Below are positions 8,378 through 17,438 of a stretch of 64,000 nucleotides of DNA, one piece after another; within the stretch, counting starts at the first letter, position 1; every line of letters begins with the position of its first letter. This DNA is from Bradyrhizobium zhanjiangense (GTDB lineage Bacteria > Pseudomonadota > Alphaproteobacteria > Rhizobiales > Xanthobacteraceae). Under the pieces are notes generated by a model. It was not told the origin of the DNA, ran no database searches, and saw only the letters and a list, made by a program, of their open reading frames with translations. The stretch is from NCBI RefSeq assembly GCF_004114935.1, contig NZ_CP022221.1:8949001-9013000 (forward strand), read 5' to 3'. Position numbers and translations under genes: made by a program.

Positions 8378-9526
8378 ATGACAACGCTCCCCGACATCCC
8401 GCTTCCCGCCAGCATTCGCTCGCGTTACGTCGACGGCATCAACGGCTTGCGCGTGCATGTGCTGGAAGCCGGCTTCGAGACCAAGGGCCGGCCCTGCATC
8501 CTCCTGCTGCACGGCTTTCCCGAGCTGGCCTTCTCCTGGCGCAAGGTGATGCCGGCGCTCGCCGCCGCCGGCTATCACGTGATCGCGCCGGACCAGCGCG
8601 GCTATGGACGCACGACGGGATGGAGCGCCGAGTACGACGACGATCTCGCGCCCTTCTCGCTCTTCAACCTGGTGCGTGATGCGCTCGCCCTGGTGTCGGC
8701 TTTCGGCTACCGGCAGGTTGATGTGGTCGGGCATGATTTCGGCAGCCCGGTCGCGGCCTGGTGCGCGCTGGTGCGGCCCGACGTATTCCGTTCGGTGACG
8801 ATGATGAGCGCGCCGTTCGGCGGACCGCCGCCGCTGCCCTTCAACACAGTCGACACGCCGGCAAAGCCTGCGGCCGAAGACGCAGTGCATCGCGAGCTTG
8901 CCGCGCTGCCGCGCCCGCGAAAACACTATCAATGGTACTATTCGACTCGCGCGGCCAACGGCGACATGCACCGCGCGCCCCAGGGCGTGCACGATTTCCT
9001 ACGCGCCTACTATCATCACAAGAGCGCGGACTGGACCGGCAACAAGCCGCACCCGCTGGAATCGTGGTCGGCAAACGAACTGGCGAAGCTGCCGACCTAT
9101 TACGTGATGGACCTGAATGAGACCATGCCTGAGACGGTGGCGAAAGAGATGCCGTCGCCGGCCGCGATCGCCGCCAACCAATGGTTGCCCGATCGCGAGC
9201 TCGCCTATTACGCCGCCGAATATGGCCGCACCGGATTCCAGGGTGGGCTGCAATGGTATCGCTGCGGTACGTCGGGCGCTTTCAATCGCGAACTGCAACT
9301 GTTCTCTGGCCGCAGCATCGACGTGCCCTCCTGCTTCATCTCGGGCAAGCAGGATTGGGGCACCTATCAGCGCCCCGGCGTGTTCGAGGCGATGCAGGCG
9401 CGCGCCTGCACGAAGATGCTCGGCTGCCATCTCGTCGACGGCGCCGGTCATTGGGTGCAGCAGGAGCAGCCTGCCGAAGTCACCCGGTTGCTGCTGGACT
9501 TCCTCGCAAAGGCCGGCACCGGCTGA
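8378..9526 (+). CDS. Alpha/beta hydrolase, epoxide-hydrolase-like
   Basis: This 382-residue alpha/beta hydrolase has the oxyanion-hole motif HGFPE at 45-49 followed by PDQRGYGRT at 71-79. The nucleophile elbow GHDFGS places Asp120 where epoxide hydrolases and dehalogenases have it, and the catalytic His is probably H358 in GAGHWVQQEQP. An Asp nucleophile favours epoxide hydrolase over esterase. A GGAGGAAACG ribosome site supports the start. The gene is separated from its neighbours by repeats and by the mbfA operator. Confidence 0.85.
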   Translation: MTTLPDIPLPASIRSRYVDGINGLRVHVLEAGFETKGRPCILLLHGFPELAFSWRKVMPALAAAGYHVIAPDQRGYGRTTGWSAEYDDDLAPFSLFNLVRDALALVSAFGYRQVDVVGHDFGSPVAAWCALVRPDVFRSVTMMSAPFGGPPPLPFNTVDTPAKPAAEDAVHRELAALPRPRKHYQWYYSTRAANGDMHRAPQGVHDFLRAYYHHKSADWTGNKPHPLESWSANELAKLPTYYVMDLNETMPETVAKEMPSPAAIAANQWLPDRELAYYAAEYGRTGFQGGLQWYRCGTSGAFNRELQLFSGRSIDVPSCFISGKQDWGTYQRPGVFEAMQARACTKMLGCHLVDGAGHWVQQEQPAEVTRLLLDFLAKAGTG

Positions 9527-9557
9527 TTTGACCGGGGAACCGCGGCGTCCTATATCG

Positions 9558-9574
9558 TTTAGAATAATTCTAAA
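9558..9574. promoter_or_regulatory. Irr-type iron control element (ICE) upstream of mbfA
   Basis: The 17-bp sequence TTTAGAATAATTCTAAA has perfect 7-bp inverted arms TTTAGAA/TTCTAAA around a 3-bp centre. This agrees with the rhizobial ICE motif bound by Irr. It ends 17 bp before the GTG start of mbfA, where a bound repressor would block transcription. Irr control of mbfA is established in Bradyrhizobium and Agrobacterium; here it is predicted. Confidence 0.88.
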
Positions 9575-9591
9575 CTCGTGACAGGGCCGTC

Positions 9592-10563
9592 GTGAAGAAT
9601 TTTGCCGATCTGACCGAGCGCGAGGTGCTTGCGGTCGCGATCTCCTCCGAGGAGGAGGACAGTCGCATTTACATGACCTTCGCCGAGGACCTGAAGGAGC
9701 GCTATCCGGATTCGGCAAAGCTGTTCGAGCAGATGGCTGAGGAGGAGCGCGGCCATCGGCACATGCTACTGGAAATGTACGAGCAGCGTTTCGGCCAGCA
9801 CCTGCCGCCGATCCGCCGCGAGGACGTCAAGGGCTTTTTGCGCCGCCGCCCGATCTGGCTGACCAAGAACCTGGCGCTCGATACGATCCGCAGAGAAGTC
9901 GAGACCATGGAGCTCGAGGCCGAGCGCTTTTATGCGAAGGCCGCCGAGCAGGCCGAGGACGTCAACGTCCGCCGGCTGCTCGGCGACCTCGCCGAGGCCG
10001 AGAAGAGCCACGAGAACACTGCCGCCAGACTGACGGACGAGATCCTCAAGCCCGACGTGCGCGCCAAGGAAGACCGGACGCGGCGACGGATGTTCGTGCT
10101 GCAATATGTGCAGCCGGGCCTCGCCGGGTTGATGGACGGATCGGTCTCGACGCTGGCGCCGCTGTTTGCGGCCGCCTTCGCCACGCACCAGAACTGGCAG
10201 ACATTTCTGGTGGGCCTTGCCGCATCAATCGGCGCCGGCATCAGCATGGGCTTTGCGGAAGCGCTGTCCGACGACGGTTCGCTGACTGGGCGCGGCTCGC
10301 CCTGGCTGCGCGGCCTCACCTGCGGCGCAATGACGACGCTCGGCGGACTCGGCCACACCGCGCCCTATCTCGTGCCGGACAGCTGGGCGAACGCATTCTG
10401 GATCGCAACCGCAATCGCCTGCGTCGTCGTGTTCTTCGAATTGTGGGCGATCGCCTTCATCCGCGCGCGCTACATGGACACACCATTCCTCCAGGCCGTA
10501 TTCCAGATCGTGCTCGGCGGCGCCATCGTGCTGGCGGTGGGGATCGTGATCGGGGCGGCGTAG
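9592..10563 (+). CDS. mbfA: Membrane-bound ferritin-like iron exporter MbfA
   Basis: This 323-residue inner-membrane protein has two modules. Residues about 1-150 form a rubrerythrin/ferritin-like di-iron domain with two E-x-x-H motifs (EERGHRH, AEKSHE) and supporting Glu residues. Residues about 170-323 form a VIT1/CCC1-type transporter domain with several membrane helices ([16 protein letters not shown] onward). MbfA exports iron and protects against iron and peroxide stress. The GTG start fits the family N-terminus [17 protein letters not shown]. It is preceded by an ICE operator, so expression should rise when iron is plentiful and Irr is lost. Confidence 0.93.
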   Translation: MKNFADLTEREVLAVAISSEEEDSRIYMTFAEDLKERYPDSAKLFEQMAEEERGHRHMLLEMYEQRFGQHLPPIRREDVKGFLRRRPIWLTKNLALDTIRREVETMELEAERFYAKAAEQAEDVNVRRLLGDLAEAEKSHENTAARLTDEILKPDVRAKEDRTRRRMFVLQYVQPGLAGLMDGSVSTLAPLFAAAFATHQNWQTFLVGLAASIGAGISMGFAEALSDDGSLTGRGSPWLRGLTCGAMTTLGGLGHTAPYLVPDSWANAFWIATAIACVVVFFELWAIAFIRARYMDTPFLQAVFQIVLGGAIVLAVGIVIGAA

Positions 10564-10580
10564 TCGCCTCACCCTCCGTT

Positions 10581-10693
10581 GTCATCGCCCGCGAAAGCGG
10601 GCGATCCAGTACGCCGCGCCAGATATGGTGAGAGCGAGTTCTCCAACGAAGGCCTCTGGAATACTGGATCGCCCGGTCAAGCCAGGCGATGAC
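10581..10693. repeat. Dispersed palindromic repeat (GTCATCGCCCGC...GGCGATGAC)
   Basis: A 113-bp sequence bounded by GTCATCGCC and GGCGATGAC, with inner arms GGGCGATCCAGTA/TACTGGATCGCCC, lies in the gap between mbfA and the amidase. A partial relative (TACTGGATCGCCCGGTCGAG) occurs at about 12407-12445. Confidence 0.7.
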
Positions 10694-10813
10694 AGCGAGT
10701 TCTTGAACTCCGTCCGCTCCGTCCCGCCCACATATCAATCGCGATCAAACAGCCGTTGCGGCATTCGGCCAAACTGCGCATCATCGTCCAACAATCAGAG
10801 CGGGAGAAGCGCC

Positions 10814-12260
10814 GTGGCCAAATCGGAATGGAGTTTCAAGAGTGCGGTCGAGCTGTCGGCCGCATTGAGTGCGAAGAAGGTCTCGGCGGTCGAGCTCACG
10901 CAGGATGCGATCGCCCGTATCGAGCGTCACGACGGCAAGATCAACGCGATCTGCGTCCGGGATTTCGATCGCGCGCTCGGCGCCGCGCGCGAGGCGGACG
11001 GTGCGCTGGCGCGCGGCGAAAGCAAAGCGCTGCTCGGCCTCCCCGTCACCGTGAAGGAGTCCTTCAACGTCGCAGGCCTGCCCACGACCTGGGGCTGGAC
11101 GCCGCAGAAGGATTTCAAGCCGGCGGAGGACGCACTGTCGATCACCCGGGTGAAGAACGCCGGCGGCATCATCCTCGGCAAGACCAACGTTCCCGTCGGC
11201 TTGGGCGATTGGCAGAGCTACAACGAGATCTACGGCACCACGAACAATCCATTCGATCTCGACCGCACGCCTGGCGGCTCATCGGGCGGCTCGTCTGCGG
11301 CACTCGCGGCCGGCTACGGACCGCTCTCGCTCGGCTCCGACATCGGCGGCTCGCTGCGGGTGCCCGCCTTCCATTGCGGGGTCTATGCGCACAAGCCGAC
11401 CTACAATCTCTGCCCGACGCGTGGCCATACGCCGCCGCCATTTCCGGCGATCCCGATGGAGCGCGACATGGCGGTGATCGGCCCGATGGCGCGGAGTGCG
11501 GCCGATCTGTCCCTGCTCCTTGAGGTGATGGCAGGCCCCGATCCGCTGGACCTCGGCATCGGATACAAGCTCGTGCTGCCGGAAGCGCGACACTACGCGC
11601 TGAAGGATTTTCGGGTACTGGTGATCGACAGCCACCCGTTGCTGCCAGCGAATGCTGACGTTCGCGGCGCGATCGAGAAGCTGGCGTGCCGATTGGCGAG
11701 CATGGGCACGCGTGTCGCACGCGAGAGCCCGCTGTTTCCGGATTTCACGGAAGCCTCGCGCCTCTACATGCGCATGCTGATGAGCTTTCTCGGCGCGTTC
11801 TTTCCGCCGGACATTCTCGCCGGCGCGCGTGTGGGGGCGGCGCAACTCTCACCTGAGGACAAGAGCCTTACGGCAGAGCGGCTGCGCGGCATGACGTACA
11901 CGCATCAGGCCTGGGCTGCGCGCGCAATGGCGGCAATTGTTCAGGACATTCGATGCGGTGATCTGCCCGATCATGCCGACACCGGCCTATCCGCATGATC
12001 ATTCGCCGCAGCAGGAGACGCGCCGGATCAACATCGACGGCAAGGACCATGTCTATCCGGACCAGCTTGCCTGGCCCGGCATCGCCACGCTGACGGGCCT
12101 GCCGGCAACGGCCATTCCGCTCGATCTGTCGAAGGACGGCCTGCCGGTCGGCGTGCAGATCATCGGGCCGTTCCTCGAGGACCGCACGCCGCTCAAGCTC
12201 GCCGAACTGATCGAGCGCGAGTTCGGCGGGTTCTTGCCGCCGAAGATGTTTGATGACTAG
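10814..12260 (+). pseudogene. Amidase-signature hydrolase, frameshifted
   Basis: The gene starts at GTG 10814 (VAKSEWSFKSAVELSAALSA). The amidase-signature core is complete: Lys in GLPVTVKESFNV, the GGSSGGSS glycine-serine loop, and the nucleophile Ser in GSDIGGSLRVPAF. Near 11900-11922 the reading frame changes. The first frame runs into unrelated sequence and stops at 11998. The natural C-terminal part (AQWRQLFRTFDAVICPIMPTP...PVGVQIIGP) continues in the next frame to 12260. The net change equals one extra base or two lost bases. It could be a true null allele or a sequencing error, since the rest is undamaged. Confidence 0.85.
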
Positions 12261-12268
12261 TCCTCCCC

Positions 12269-12445
12269 GTCATTGCGAGCCAACGGGTCCGCGCGAAGCG
12301 CGGCCCGATGACAGGCTCCGCGAAGTCACCGCGGAACGGTTCTGGATTGCTTCGTCGCAAGGGCTCCTCGCGGCGGCAGTTCGTTCACACAATTGCCGCC
12401 GCGGCGTACTGGATCGCCCGGTCGAGCCGGGCGAAGACACCTGAA
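12269..12445. repeat. Composite of two dispersed repeats
   Basis: GTCATTGCGAGCC at 12269 and TTCTGGATTGCTTCGTCGCA near 12342-12361 belong to the family seen at 6551. The following TACTGGATCGCCCGGTCGAG at about 12407 belongs to the family at 10581. The two are fused or adjacent here. No gene is seen between the amidase remnant and the alcohol dehydrogenase. Confidence 0.6.
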
Positions 12446-12484
12446 TTGGCGCGACAACGCCCGAACAGCCGGCAAACGCCAGCG

Positions 12485-13573
12485 TCAGCTATCGAACACG
12501 ATCACGCTGCGCAGCGTCTTGCCGGCTTTCATGTTGGCAAAGCCCTCGTTGATCTCGTTTAGCTTCAGCTTGGCCGAGATCCAGTCCTCCAGGTGCAGCC
12601 GGCCGCGCAGGTAGAAATCGACCAGGCGCGGCATGTCGACGCGGAAATGGTTCGACCCCATCGAGGAGCCCTGGATCTTGCGCTCGCGCAGGAAGTCGAA
12701 GCCGTGCAGCTCGATCTTCTGGCCGAACGGGATCATGCCGACGATCGTCGCAGTGCCGCCCGAGGCGAGCATGGCAAAGGCCTGCTCCGCGGTCTCCTTG
12801 CGGCCGAGCACCTCGAAGGCATGATGCACGCCGCCATTGGTGAGATCGCGTACCTGCTTCACAACGTCACCGTCGGCGGGATTGATGATGTCGGTCGCTC
12901 CCAGCTTGGTCGCGAGCTGGAGTTTTGCCGGATTGGTATCGATGGCGATGATGCGGCCGGCGCCGGCGATCTGCGCGCCGTTGATCGCGGCCATGCCGAC
13001 GCCGCCGCAGCCGATCACCGCCACGGTCTCGCCGGCCGTCACCTTTGCCGTGTTCACGACCGCGCCGTAGCCAGTGATGACGCCGCAACCGATCAGCGCG
13101 GCGAGGTCTAGCGGCATTTCTTTGCGGATTTTGACGATCGCGTTCTCGTGCACCAGCATCTGCTCGGCGAAGGACGACAGGTTGAGAAACTGGTGCAGCT
13201 TCTCTGGTCTGGCCCACTGCATCCGGTTGGAGACACCCGGCAGCATCTTCACCGTCGTGTCGGTGCAGAGCACGGTGCGCCCCGTCGTGCAATTGTCGCA
13301 GGTGCCGCAGAAGACCGAGAGGCAGGTGACGACGTGATCGCCGGGCTTGACGTAAGTGACGTCGGAGCCGACCTGTTCGACCACGCCGGCGGACTCGTGC
13401 CCAAGCACCGCGGGCAGCGGATGCGGATAGAGCCCCTCCATGAAGTGCAGATCGGAGTGACAGAGGCCGGCGACCGCCGTGCGGATCAGGACCTCGCGCG
13501 GGCCCGGCTTCGGCAGGCTGATGTCCTCGATGACGAGCGGCTGGTTGACTTCATAGAGGACGGCGGCCTTCAT
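12485..13573 (-). CDS. Zinc-dependent alcohol dehydrogenase family protein
   Basis: This 362-residue medium-chain dehydrogenase starts at ATG 13573 behind a strong AAGGAGGAAACACC site. Catalytic zinc ligands are visible in GLCHSDLH (Cys) and GHESAG (His-Glu). The structural zinc lobe keeps all four cysteines in CGTCDNCTTGRTVLC. The Rossmann motif GCGGVG lies in the middle. It would oxidise an alcohol or reduce an aldehyde with NAD(P). It lies 73 bp downstream of the acyl-CoA dehydrogenase stop on the other side of a short repeat, so an alcohol-to-acyl-CoA route is possible (inference). The upstream in-frame extension is not translated in this view. Confidence 0.9.
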   Translation of the reverse strand: MKAAVLYEVNQPLVIEDISLPKPGPREVLIRTAVAGLCHSDLHFMEGLYPHPLPAVLGHESAGVVEQVGSDVTYVKPGDHVVTCLSVFCGTCDNCTTGRTVLCTDTTVKMLPGVSNRMQWARPEKLHQFLNLSSFAEQMLVHENAIVKIRKEMPLDLAALIGCGVITGYGAVVNTAKVTAGETVAVIGCGGVGMAAINGAQIAGAGRIIAIDTNPAKLQLATKLGATDIINPADGDVVKQVRDLTNGGVHHAFEVLGRKETAEQAFAMLASGGTATIVGMIPFGQKIELHGFDFLRERKIQGSSMGSNHFRVDMPRLVDFYLRGRLHLEDWISAKLKLNEINEGFANMKAGKTLRSVIVFDS

Positions 13574-13646
13574 CGGTGTTTCCTCCTTGTTATAATTTCG
13601 TTGAGTGCGGGGGACTCCACCTCTCCCTACGGGAGAGGTGGAGAGC

Positions 13647-15431
13647 CTACGCCGCCAGAACCAGTTCGCCAACCTCGCTCATGCCGGCGTCGCGATCGCC
13701 GAGCAGCAGCGCGGCGATCTTCTGCTGCACTGGATTTTCCGTCAGCCGGAACGGATCGCTCGGCGACACCCGGTGATCGATCACGAGACGCGACAGTAAC
13801 AGCCGGCGCGCGTCGCCGCGCATGTCGTGGATGCGATGCCCTTCCCAGGCCAGCGCGACGGCGCTGGTGACATGATAGAGCAGGCTGGTGGCGCGACGCG
13901 CGTCCGCCTCGTTGTCGGCCTTGCCCGCGACCTCGCGTGCGAAGCCGACCGCACGATCGACAAGACCGCGCAGATTATCGCGCCAGGCCTGCGGCACGGA
14001 CGCGCTGTCGTCGAGCCGGGCATGCAGATCCGCGGCCAGCGCGGATTCCGCGCCATGACGGCCGACCGCGCGCCGCAGCGCATCGATCGCGACGATGTTT
14101 CCGGTGCCTTCCCAGACCGAGCCGAGATGGGCATCGCGCAGCAGGCGGGCGGTGGCGAACTCCTCGATATAACCGATGCCGCCGCGCACCTCGAGCGCAT
14201 CGCCGCAGACCTTTCGCGCATCGCGCGTGGCGCGGAACTTCAGCGTTGGTGTGAGAATGCGCAACAGCGCCGCCGCATCCTGGCTGCCGGCCTCGGCGCG
14301 ATCGAGCGCGTCCGCGGTGAGGAAACTCATCGACAGCGCCTGCTCGACCGGCAGCATGATCTTCAGCATCTGCCGGCGACCGAGCGGCAGGTCGATGATA
14401 CGGTTGCCGAACACCACGCGGTTCTTCGCGACCGTCATTGCGTCGTGATAGGCGCGGCGCATCAGCGCGGCGGATTTGACGCCATTGGAGAGCCGCGACG
14501 AGTTCACCATCTCTGCCATCTGCACGAAGCCGCGATCGAGCTTGCCGACCGCATAGGCGATCGCGCCTTCGAGCTTGATCTCGCCCGAGGCCATCGAGCG
14601 CGTGCCGAGCTTGTCCTTGAGACGCACGATGCGGTAGTGGTTCTGCGCGCCGTCATCGAGGAAGCGCGGCATCAGGAACAGGCCGACACCGCGGGTGCCG
14701 GGGCCGGCGCCTTCGGGCCGCGCCAGCAGCATCACGACCTTGGCGTCGGCATTCGAGCAGAACCATTTCTCGCCATAGAGGCGCCAATGGTCGCCCTCCT
14801 GCACCGCGCGCGTGGTCAGCGTACCGACGTCGGAGCCGCCTTCCTTCTCGGTCATGAACTGGCCGCCCTGCGTCAGCTTGCTCATATCCGTCTGCGTGAG
14901 ACCATCGAGATATTTGGCCTTCAGCGCCTCACTGCCGAAATTCGCCAGCAGCTTGGCGCAGCCGTCGGTGACGTTGATCGGGCAGCCCATGCCGAATTCG
15001 GTCTGGTTGAACAGAAAAGTGAAGGCGTGTTTGGCGACCACGGGATATTTGTCCGGCCAACCCATGATGCCCTTGCGGATCGAGAGCGCGTGGATGCCGA
15101 ACTCACCGAACGCAACCTTCTCCAATTCGCGATAGGCTGGATGATATTCGATCCACTGCACGTCGCGGCCGAACTTGTCGCGCTGATGCAGGATGGGCGT
15201 ATGCCGGTCGGCAAGCCGCGCGCATTCGTCGAGCGGGCCGCCGGCGAGTTCGCCGAGGCGATCGAGATGCGGCTCGATATGGCGGAACAGCGTGTCCGGC
15301 AGATGGATGCGCAAGAGGTCCGTCAGTGCGGGATCGGCGCGGTAGAAATTCATGCCTGACGTGTCGGGCGCCAGCAGGCCGGACGGCTCGGCCGCGACAC
15401 GTGCTGGCTGCGCTGGGACCGGCTTGTGCAT
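13647..15431 (-). CDS. Acyl-CoA dehydrogenase, AidB-like
   Basis: This 594-residue flavoprotein is longer than the roughly 380-residue standard acyl-CoA dehydrogenase and resembles the AidB/DNA-alkylation-response branch. Recognisable parts are the FAD-binding strand MTEKEGGSDVGTLTTRA, GEKWFCSNADAKV, LKDKLGTRSMASGEI, and the helical segment RGGIGYIEEF...GSVWEGTGN; the last motif is diagnostic of AidB-like proteins. The extra C-terminal helical domain of AidB is present. Function is either fatty or branched acyl-CoA oxidation or an AidB-like role. No ada or alkylation gene is nearby, so catabolism is favoured. Confidence 0.88.
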   Translation of the reverse strand: MHKPVPAQPARVAAEPSGLLAPDTSGMNFYRADPALTDLLRIHLPDTLFRHIEPHLDRLGELAGGPLDECARLADRHTPILHQRDKFGRDVQWIEYHPAYRELEKVAFGEFGIHALSIRKGIMGWPDKYPVVAKHAFTFLFNQTEFGMGCPINVTDGCAKLLANFGSEALKAKYLDGLTQTDMSKLTQGGQFMTEKEGGSDVGTLTTRAVQEGDHWRLYGEKWFCSNADAKVVMLLARPEGAGPGTRGVGLFLMPRFLDDGAQNHYRIVRLKDKLGTRSMASGEIKLEGAIAYAVGKLDRGFVQMAEMVNSSRLSNGVKSAALMRRAYHDAMTVAKNRVVFGNRIIDLPLGRRQMLKIMLPVEQALSMSFLTADALDRAEAGSQDAAALLRILTPTLKFRATRDARKVCGDALEVRGGIGYIEEFATARLLRDAHLGSVWEGTGNIVAIDALRRAVGRHGAESALAADLHARLDDSASVPQAWRDNLRGLVDRAVGFAREVAGKADNEADARRATSLLYHVTSAVALAWEGHRIHDMRGDARRLLLSRLVIDHRVSPSDPFRLTENPVQQKIAALLLGDRDAGMSEVGELVLAA

Positions 15432-15653
15432 GATCGTCCTCTTCGTTTCCGCCCGACGGCAATTCTTTGCGCTTGCCGCTTGGAATGATGTCGATCATGC
15501 TCCAGAGGCGGATGCGGATAAAGCCGCAAATCGTCAGGGCGGCATGATCGCCGCGGGGGAGCAACTCGCCCTGCGGAATTGTGACCGCCCCGGCTGGTTG
15601 TCCGCGCGGACCATGCATAGATCAACGGCTTCCTGTCTCCGAGAGATCACGCC

Positions 15654-16355
15654 ATGGAACACCCAAAATACAAGATCGCGCTCATCGTCGGCGCCGGCGA
15701 AGGATTGAGCGCGTCGCTGGCGCGGCTGTTTGCCGCCCAGAACATCCGCGTCGCCCTTGCCGCGCGCAAGATCGAGAAGCTGGGCGCGCTCTGCACCGAG
15801 ACCGGGGCCAAGGCCTATGCCTGCAACGCCACGGAGCCTGAGGAGGTCGAGCGGCTGTTCGGCCTGGTCGAGCGCGAGATCGGCACGCCCGACCTCGTCG
15901 TCTACAACGCCAGCGGCCGCACGCGCGGACCGTTCCTCGACCTGGTCCCTGCCGAAGTCGCGCAGGCGATCGCGGTCAGCGCCTATGGCGGCTTCCTGGT
16001 GGCGCAGCAGGCGGCCAAACGCATGCTGCCGAACAAGCACGGCGCGATCCTGTTCACCGGCGCCTCCGCCAGCGTCAAGGGCTATGCGCAGTCGACGCCC
16101 TTTGCGATGGGCAAGTTCGCGCTGCGCGGGCTCGCGCAGAGCATGGCGCGCGAATTGTCGCCGCAGGGCATCCATGTCGCGCATTTCGTCATCGATGGCG
16201 CGATCCGCAGCGCGGCGCGCACCGAGCCGGCCGACAAGCCGGACTCGATGCTCGACCCCGACGCGATCGCGCAGAGCTATTGGAACGTACTGCAGCAGCC
16301 GCGCAGCGCCTGGAGCTGGGAGCTGGAGTTGCGGCCGTGGGTGGAGAATTTTTGA
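15654..16355 (+). CDS. Atypical SDR-fold protein (Tyr replaced by Phe)
   Basis: This 233-residue SDR-fold protein has the nucleotide-binding segment VGAGEGLSASLARLF at 12-26 and YNASG at 84-88 in place of NNAG. At the YxxxK site it reads F150-AMG-K154 after FTGASAS. The catalytic Tyr is thus Phe, while Lys is kept. The continuation FALRGLAQSMARELSPQGIH is typical of one conserved SDR branch, so the substitution is likely ancestral. Without Tyr, classical hydride-transfer chemistry should be poor. It precedes an enoyl-CoA hydratase on the same strand, separated by a repeat. Confidence 0.85.
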   Translation: MEHPKYKIALIVGAGEGLSASLARLFAAQNIRVALAARKIEKLGALCTETGAKAYACNATEPEEVERLFGLVEREIGTPDLVVYNASGRTRGPFLDLVPAEVAQAIAVSAYGGFLVAQQAAKRMLPNKHGAILFTGASASVKGYAQSTPFAMGKFALRGLAQSMARELSPQGIHVAHFVIDGAIRSAARTEPADKPDSMLDPDAIAQSYWNVLQQPRSAWSWELELRPWVENF

Positions 16356-16378
16356 GACGGTGTTTTGTCACAACAATC

Positions 16379-16493
16379 GTCACTGCGAGCGCAGCGAAGC
16401 AATCCAGGGATATCTCTGCGGATACAGACTGGATTGCTTCGTCGCCAGCGCAAAATTGCTTCGCAATTTTGTCGCGGGCTCTTCGCAATGACG
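16379..16493. repeat. Dispersed palindromic repeat with internal hairpin insert
   Basis: This is a copy of the family at 6551, starting GTCACTGCGAGCGCAGCGAA and ending CGCAATGAC. It differs by an extra stretch with its own hairpin, CAAAATTGC-TTC-GCAATTTTG, within the right arm. It fills the gap before the enoyl-CoA hydratase gene. Confidence 0.75.
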
Positions 16494-16511
16494 GAAGAAT
16501 AAGGGAGCGAC

Positions 16512-17342
16512 ATGACGACGGAAACCACCATCGATACCGGTACCGATGAACTGCTCTGCGTGATCCGCGACCGCGTCGCTGTCATCACGCTGAATCGGCC
16601 CGAGGCGCGCAATTCACTATCGGACACGCTCACGCCAGCGCTGCGCACGATGATCCGGAGCTGCGGCGAGAACCCTGATGTCGGCGCGCTGCTGCTCACG
16701 GGCGCGGGCGAAGCATTCTGCGCCGGCGGCAACGTCAAGGGCATGGGCGCGCATCGTGATCCGAACAAGCTGGAGATGTCGCTCGACGATCGTATCGCCG
16801 ATCTCCAGGAGCGGCAGCGGCTGCTCACCGGCGCGCTGGTGTCGGTGCGCAAGCCGACCATCGCCGCCCTGCCCGGCCCCGCGGTCGGCGCCGGGCTCGC
16901 CATCGCCATGGCCTGCGACATTCGCATCGCCGCGCAATCCGCCTTCGTCGCCACCGGCTACGCCCGCATCGCGCTCAGCGGTGATTACGGCATCGCCTGG
17001 CTGCTGACCCGGCTGGTCGGCACCGCACGGGCGCGCGAATTGATGTTCACCGGCGATCGTGTCGATGCTGTCAGGTGCGAGGCCATCGGCCTCGTCAACC
17101 GCGTCGTGCCCGACGACAGGCTGCAAGCGGAGGCCTTCGCGCTGGCCAAATCGCTCGCCGAAGGCCCACGCCTCGCGCTGCGCTACATGAAGGACAATCT
17201 CGACGAGGCCGTGCTGTTCGACTTCGCGACCGCCCGGGATCACGAGGCCGAACGGTTGATCCGCCTCACCACGACCGCCGATCACAAGGAGGCGGTGCAG
17301 GCCTTCATCGAGAAGCGCAAGGCGGTGTTCACGGGGAAGTAG
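16512..17342 (+). CDS. Enoyl-CoA hydratase/isomerase family protein
   Basis: This 276-residue crotonase-fold enzyme shows LNRPEARNSLS early. The CoA oxyanion hole is AFCAGGNVKGMG at about residues 71-82, followed by LPGPAVGAGLAIAMACD and ARIALSGDYGIAWLLTRLVG. The family hydrates or isomerises enoyl-CoA esters in beta-oxidation-like routes. A ribosome site AAGGGAGCGAC precedes the ATG. With the adjacent dehydrogenases it fits a fatty or branched-acid breakdown neighbourhood. Confidence 0.9.
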   Translation: MTTETTIDTGTDELLCVIRDRVAVITLNRPEARNSLSDTLTPALRTMIRSCGENPDVGALLLTGAGEAFCAGGNVKGMGAHRDPNKLEMSLDDRIADLQERQRLLTGALVSVRKPTIAALPGPAVGAGLAIAMACDIRIAAQSAFVATGYARIALSGDYGIAWLLTRLVGTARARELMFTGDRVDAVRCEAIGLVNRVVPDDRLQAEAFALAKSLAEGPRLALRYMKDNLDEAVLFDFATARDHEAERLIRLTTTADHKEAVQAFIEKRKAVFTGK

Positions 17343-17349
17343 GCGGCGC

Positions 17350-17378
17350 AAAAAAATGCCCGGCAGCAAGCCGGGCAT
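17350..17378 (-). terminator. Rho-independent terminator downstream of the GNAT gene
   Basis: On the minus strand the sequence reads ATGCCCGGC-TTGCT-GCCGGGCAT followed directly by a run of seven T residues (plus-strand A run 17350-17356). The stem is 9 bp with a 5-nt loop. It lies 60 bp past the stop of the minus-strand acetyltransferase gene. On the plus strand the same hairpin lacks a T run. Confidence 0.85.
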
Positions 17379-17438
17379 CGAGTGGTGTCAGGCCGAGGCT
17401 GAGGGGCTGTCGGCCTGACGGGAAAGCGCAGCGAGGCG

